Shown in pieces: positions 6,049 to 8,945 of a DNA stretch of 8,945 nt. Location of the stretch: contig SKQX01000243.1 in NCBI GenBank assembly GCA_007118795.1, positions 1-8,945 of the forward strand, written 5' to 3'. The position numbers and the translations under genes are program-made. Position 1 is the first letter of the stretch. The number at the start of each line of letters is the position of its first letter. The DNA is from Thermoflexales bacterium. GTDB lineage: Bacteria > Chloroflexota > Anaerolineae > B4-G1. The notes below the pieces were generated by a model. It was not told where the DNA came from and searched no databases. It worked only from the letters and a program-made list of their open reading frames with translations.

Positions 6049-7824
6049 CTACAAGGGCCAGAGGATCAGCAGCAGCGGGACGGCCACCAGGGTGATGATC
6101 ACCTCCAGGGGCAGGCCCAACCGCCAGTAGTCGCCGAACTCGTACCCGCCTGGCTCCAACACCATCACGTTCGACTGGTGGCCGATGGGGGTCAGGAAGG
6201 CGCAGGAGCCGGCGATGGCTACCGCTATCAGGAACGGGTCGATGGAGACCCCCAATCCTTGGGCCACGCCGATGGCGATGGGAGCCATAAGCACCACGGC
6301 CGCGGCGTTCTTGACAATATCGGACAGGAACATCGTCCCTACCAAGACCGCAACCAGCATGGCCCCTGGAGGCAGCACTCGGGACAGCCGGAGAATCTGG
6401 TCCGCGATCAGTTGGGCGCCACCCGTATTCTCCAGTGCCAGTCCCAGGGGTAGCATAGCACCGAGCAGGATGATGACTGGCCAATCGATGCTCTCGTAGG
6501 CCTCGTGCAGCGTGAGGAGTCCGGCGACGAGCATGGCGCATGCCGCCAGGGTCATTGTGACCTGGACGGGCAGCAGTCCGGTGGCAGCGGTGGCGATCAT
6601 CGTGCCGAAGATGCCGATCGACAGCAACAGGTGCCGGGGTTGCTCCAACCTAATGCCTCGCCTCGCCAGGGGTAGAGCGCCAAGGCTCTCCAGTGTCTCG
6701 GCCATCATGTCGCGCCGCAACTGCAGCAGCATCACATCACCGGCTCGCAGCTGGATGGTCCCCACCGGCCTCCGAAACCAGGCCCCCCGTCGCGACACCG
6801 CCAGCAGGTTCACGCTGAACCGCTGGCGCAGGTGCAACTCCCGCGCCGTCTTGCCGACCAGGATCGAATCGGGACGAACCACGGCCTCCAGGGTGCCGAT
6901 GTCCGGCGATTCCAGGACGTCGGCAACGATGGGCTGGGACTCGGCCAGCTCCAACCGGGCCTCGTGGAGGAACAGCCGCAGGTTCTTCGCATCCGCCCGG
7001 ACCAGCAGGTCGTCGCGCGGTTGGATCAGCTCGAGGCCTGACGGGGTCGGCAGATGCTCGTCTCCGCGGACGATGCCCACGATGAGTACGTCGGCGTCCG
7101 TCACGTCCTCCAGTTCCCGCACCGGCTGCCCGGCCAGACGGGAATCGGGGGGCACTCGCACCTGGCTGAAGTATTCCTCGATGGTGAACAGGCTCTTCGT
7201 CGAAGCGCCCCCCTCACGCTCGGGGATCAGACGCCAACCAACCAGCGCCATGAAGATGATGCTGAAGAAGGCGATCGACAGACCAACGGGGGCGAAGTCG
7301 AACATCCCGAGTGGTTGCCCTACGTATTGCTCGCGCAAGGTCCCGATGATGATATTTGGCGGTGTGCCGATCAGGGTCATCATCCCGCCGAAGTGAGCGC
7401 TAAAGGCCAGGGGCATGAGAAAGACGGCTGGTGACCGCTCCCCTTTCTGGGCCATGCGGATGGCAACCGGTAGGAAGACAGCCAACGCCCCCACGTTGTT
7501 CATGAAGGCCGAGGCAACAGCCGCCAGCCCGCAGAGGGCCGCCAGTTGGAGAGAGAGCCGGTCGCCTACACTGGAGATCCAACGTGCCAGCAGATCGACC
7601 ACGCCCGAGTTTTCGAGACCCCGGCTGCAGACGAGAACCGCTGCCACGGTGATGACGGCGGGATGCCCATAGCCGGCGAAGGCCTCATCTGCTGAGATGA
7701 TGCCGAGGATGGTGAGCAGCAACAGGCCCAGAAGCGCTACTAGATCGTAGCGCCAGCGCCTGAACATGGGCAGGATAAGCGTCAGCAGAATCACCGCGAA
7801 GACGATGACTTGGTCAATGGTCAT
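6049..7824 (-). CDS. SLC13/DASS-family permease with two TrkA_C domains
   Basis: A membrane carrier of the divalent anion:sodium symporter type, of the sort that moves dicarboxylates, sulfate or similar anions; the substrate cannot be told here. The 591-residue product has an N-terminal membrane half (about 1-200) with AFMNN at 106-110 and TLIGTPPN at 150-157. Two soluble TrkA_C/RCK_C domains follow (about 218-290 and 305-376), then a second membrane half (about 398-590) with KNAAAV near 505-510 and TPIGHQSN at 545-552. The paired motifs are the family's sodium/substrate hairpins. The RCK_C pair implies regulation by a small ligand. The second motif reads HQSN where I expect a YQTN-like sequence. 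The ATG at 7824 is well supported by GGAGGA 4 nt upstream. It converges on nrdJ with 20 bp between the stops and no clear terminator there. Confidence 0.9.
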   Translation of the reverse strand: MTIDQVIVFAVILLTLILPMFRRWRYDLVALLGLLLLTILGIISADEAFAGYGHPAVITVAAVLVCSRGLENSGVVDLLARWISSVGDRLSLQLAALCGLAAVASAFMNNVGALAVFLPVAIRMAQKGERSPAVFLMPLAFSAHFGGMMTLIGTPPNIIIGTLREQYVGQPLGMFDFAPVGLSIAFFSIIFMALVGWRLIPEREGGASTKSLFTIEEYFSQVRVPPDSRLAGQPVRELEDVTDADVLIVGIVRGDEHLPTPSGLELIQPRDDLLVRADAKNLRLFLHEARLELAESQPIVADVLESPDIGTLEAVVRPDSILVGKTARELHLRQRFSVNLLAVSRRGAWFRRPVGTIQLRAGDVMLLQLRRDMMAETLESLGALPLARRGIRLEQPRHLLLSIGIFGTMIATAATGLLPVQVTMTLAACAMLVAGLLTLHEAYESIDWPVIILLGAMLPLGLALENTGGAQLIADQILRLSRVLPPGAMLVAVLVGTMFLSDIVKNAAAVVLMAPIAIGVAQGLGVSIDPFLIAVAIAGSCAFLTPIGHQSNVMVLEPGGYEFGDYWRLGLPLEVIITLVAVPLLLILWPL

Positions 7825-7861
7825 GCTGTCCTCCGCAGGCTACCGCTCCGCTGCATCGTTC

Positions 7862-7875
7862 TGTCATCAGTGACA
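7862..7875. promoter_or_regulatory. Small palindrome upstream of the permease gene
   Basis: TGTCA-TCAG-TGACA is a perfect 5-4-5 inverted repeat 38 bp before the permease start. It could be an operator or a hairpin in the leader; no specific regulator is recognised. Confidence 0.25.
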
Positions 7876-8039
7876 ATACTTGCTGGTAGGCCCTTCAGCA
7901 TCCTTTAGTGTCGCCCACCATACCCAGTATCCCTCCCGCGCCCATAACGCGGATGAGCGTACCGCTATGTGCAGAAGCGAGATCGATCTTGGCCGTGTGG
8001 CTCAGTTCGAGGTCAGGCTCTCGTAGGAACAGCAACTCT

Positions 8040-8068
8040 AGTCTACCACATCTCGCACAGATTGTCAT
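8040..8068 (-). promoter_or_regulatory. Candidate promoter for the SLC13 permease gene
   Basis: On the minus strand ATGACA (8068-8063) and TAGACT (8045-8040) are 17 nt apart, and TGG precedes the -10, giving an extended -10 context. Matches to consensus are 5 of 6 and 4 of 6. It would leave a leader of about 210 nt, which weakens the case. Confidence 0.25.
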
Positions 8069-8087
8069 CCTACCTCGACAACCGCAC

Positions 8088-8123
8088 TTGTCATTCTGAG
8101 GAGCGCAGCGACGAAGAGTCTCG
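8088..8123. repeat. Dispersed intergenic repeat ('TCATTCTGAG' type)
   Basis: The element begins TTGTCATTCTGAGGAGCG and continues through CAGCGACGAAGAGTCTCG. Translated on the plus strand it gives CHSEERSDEESRR, and on the minus strand ETLRRCAPQNDK. I recognise both as hallmark peptides of a small repeat scattered between genes in many bacterial genomes, where it often yields false gene calls. Only one copy lies in this window; a degenerate TTGTCAT at 8062-8068 may be a remnant of another. It carries no coding capacity of its own. Confidence 0.6.
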
Positions 8124-8269
8124 CCGACGCTGGCCAGAAACAACTCACAGGTGGGCTCTCTTCGGCTGTCCACCAAGCTCTGATCGCACATGTGCGTTTG
8201 TAGGACTACGCTGGTGAGGGCGTCTCATCGATTTTCTGACTCCCGGAGCGATGGGAGCCTCCCGGCGTG

Positions 8270-8945
8270 TCAGACCACCAACTCGACATCCAGCGCCGCG
8301 AGCACCGCGTCCATCGGGTTGAGAATCGTGGCCACCGGGGAGCCCGCGAAGAGCAGGCCGACCGCCCGTTTGTCCATATCCAGCACCACCGATCCCGAGT
8401 CGCCTCCCCGGCTGATGGAGCTCGCGACCAATTGCCCGGTGAACAAGGCCTTCAGGCCGTGATAATCGACGCGCAGCGTGGCGTCGATCTGGGTGATCGT
8501 GCCCCGAGTGTACCCCGTGGTGCGTCCCGACTTCTGCACCTGGATACCCAGCGACCCGCTGCCCACCCCCACCGGGGTGCCAATCCTCAGAATCTCGGGC
8601 GTCACCTGATTCGGCGACAGGGGTCGTGCCACGGCGGCATCCACCCGGTTGCTGCCCCGGCTGGTCTTGGTGGCCGTCACCCTATGGTGCGTTCCCAGGA
8701 GTCCCCCGATGGCATTCAGCAGTCTTACCACGATGTCGGCGATCTCGCAGTCCGACGGCTCCGACTCGAAGACCAGCGGCACGTACCGCGCCAGGCGGGC
8801 GATCCGGTCATCGGGCCCCCCCGTATCGGCCGGCCCGGGCTGAAGGATGGGGTCCCAATCGGCGCATTCGTTGGTGTTGGCCAGGACGTGGTTGTTCGAC
8901 AGCAGAAAGAGCTCCGCCCCGCGGTGGACCAGACAGCCGAAGGTC
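8270..8945 (-). CDS. Chymotrypsin-like serine protease, partial (N-terminus off the right edge)
   Basis: A trypsin/chymotrypsin-fold serine endopeptidase. The frame is open to the window edge, so the visible part is the C-terminal 224 residues. Numbering from the first visible residue, LFLLSNNHVLAN gives the catalytic His (H19), NRVDAAVARP the Asp (D102) and RGGDSGSVV the nucleophile Ser (S183). All three are in the expected order with the oxyanion-hole glycines. Other recognisable parts are DPILQPGPAD, VQKSGRTTGYTRG and RAVGLLFAGS. These resemble a group of bacterial trypsin-like proteins commonly annotated as hypothetical. The C-terminus ends soon after the fold, so no PDZ domain follows, which argues against a DegP/HtrA protein. 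A signal peptide cannot be judged because the N-terminus is missing. It is on the same strand as the permease gene but 445 bp upstream, so co-transcription is doubtful. Confidence 0.8.
   Translation of the reverse strand, partial: TFGCLVHRGAELFLLSNNHVLANTNECADWDPILQPGPADTGGPDDRIARLARYVPLVFESEPSDCEIADIVVRLLNAIGGLLGTHHRVTATKTSRGSNRVDAAVARPLSPNQVTPEILRIGTPVGVGSGSLGIQVQKSGRTTGYTRGTITQIDATLRVDYHGLKALFTGQLVASSISRGGDSGSVVLDMDKRAVGLLFAGSPVATILNPMDAVLAALDVELVV

Larger units (their letters stand above)
7825..8269. other. Non-coding gap with repeat and weak promoter
   Basis: I find no convincing gene in this 445-bp gap between two minus-strand genes. The short open frames overlap the dispersed repeat at 8088-8123 and their peptides are those the repeat produces in translation. 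The gap holds a candidate promoter and a small palindrome in front of the permease gene. A long imperfect dyad (TCTGAC at 8235-8240, GTCAGA at 8269-8274) overlaps the stop of the protease gene, but no T tract follows it on the coding strand. Confidence 0.5.

Noticed and set aside
7895..8191. 98-codon minus-strand open frame in the intergenic gap
   Set aside because: It contains the repeat-derived peptide LRRCAPQNDK, has no recognisable domain and no good ribosome binding site.
7969..8217. 82-codon plus-strand open frame containing CHSEERSDEES
   Set aside because: The peptide is the translation product of the dispersed repeat, a known source of false gene calls.
8235..8274. Intrinsic terminator after the serine protease gene
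   Set aside because: TCTGAC/GTCAGA can pair, but the span overlaps the stop codon and is followed on the coding strand by A residues, not a T tract.

Overview
The window is a GC-rich, gene-dense bacterial chromosomal segment. It has sigma-70-like promoters, Shine-Dalgarno-led starts and several GTG or TTG starts. A bacterial NrdR repressor, a B12-dependent (class II) ribonucleotide reductase, a DUF1638 protein and a dispersed 'TCATTCTGAG...' type intergenic repeat together fit an anaerobic or facultative environmental bacterium. Chloroflexota is my best guess, but it rests on overall gene resemblance and not on a phylogenetic marker.

Layout. (1) 1-444, minus strand: the N-terminal part of a DUF1638 protein running off the left edge. 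It has a clear promoter at 491-518 with an inverted repeat over the -35 and spacer. (2) 445-890: a divergent regulatory region. It carries an extended -10 promoter at 686-713 pointing right, followed by a ~170-nt leader with three consecutive small palindromes. (3) 891-6028, plus strand: five co-directional genes that look like one operon. These are nrdR (repressor of ribonucleotide reductase genes), a PHP-domain phosphoesterase, a C39/papain-like cysteine peptidase-like protein (start overlaps the PHP stop), an AlkD-like DNA alkylation repair protein, and nrdJ (AdoCbl-dependent ribonucleotide reductase). (4) 6049-7824, minus strand: an SLC13/DASS-type permease with two TrkA_C (RCK_C) domains, convergent with nrdJ and only 20 bp from it. 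(5) 7825-8269: a non-coding gap containing a dispersed intergenic repeat and a weak promoter candidate. (6) 8270-8945, minus strand: the C-terminal 224 residues of a chymotrypsin-like serine protease with all three catalytic residues visible; its start lies beyond the right edge.

How the genes may work together. NrdR senses ATP/dATP and represses ribonucleotide reductase genes. Here it opens the same run of genes that ends in nrdJ, so autoregulation through the structured upstream region would also control nrdJ. AlkD-like base-excision repair fits a theme of DNA precursor supply and repair. The PHP protein and the cysteine-peptidase-like protein have no obvious place in that theme and are the least explained part of the window. 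No defence system, CRISPR array, insertion sequence, tRNA or rRNA was recognised. Most genes belong to known families; the novelty is in their arrangement and in the regulatory DNA.
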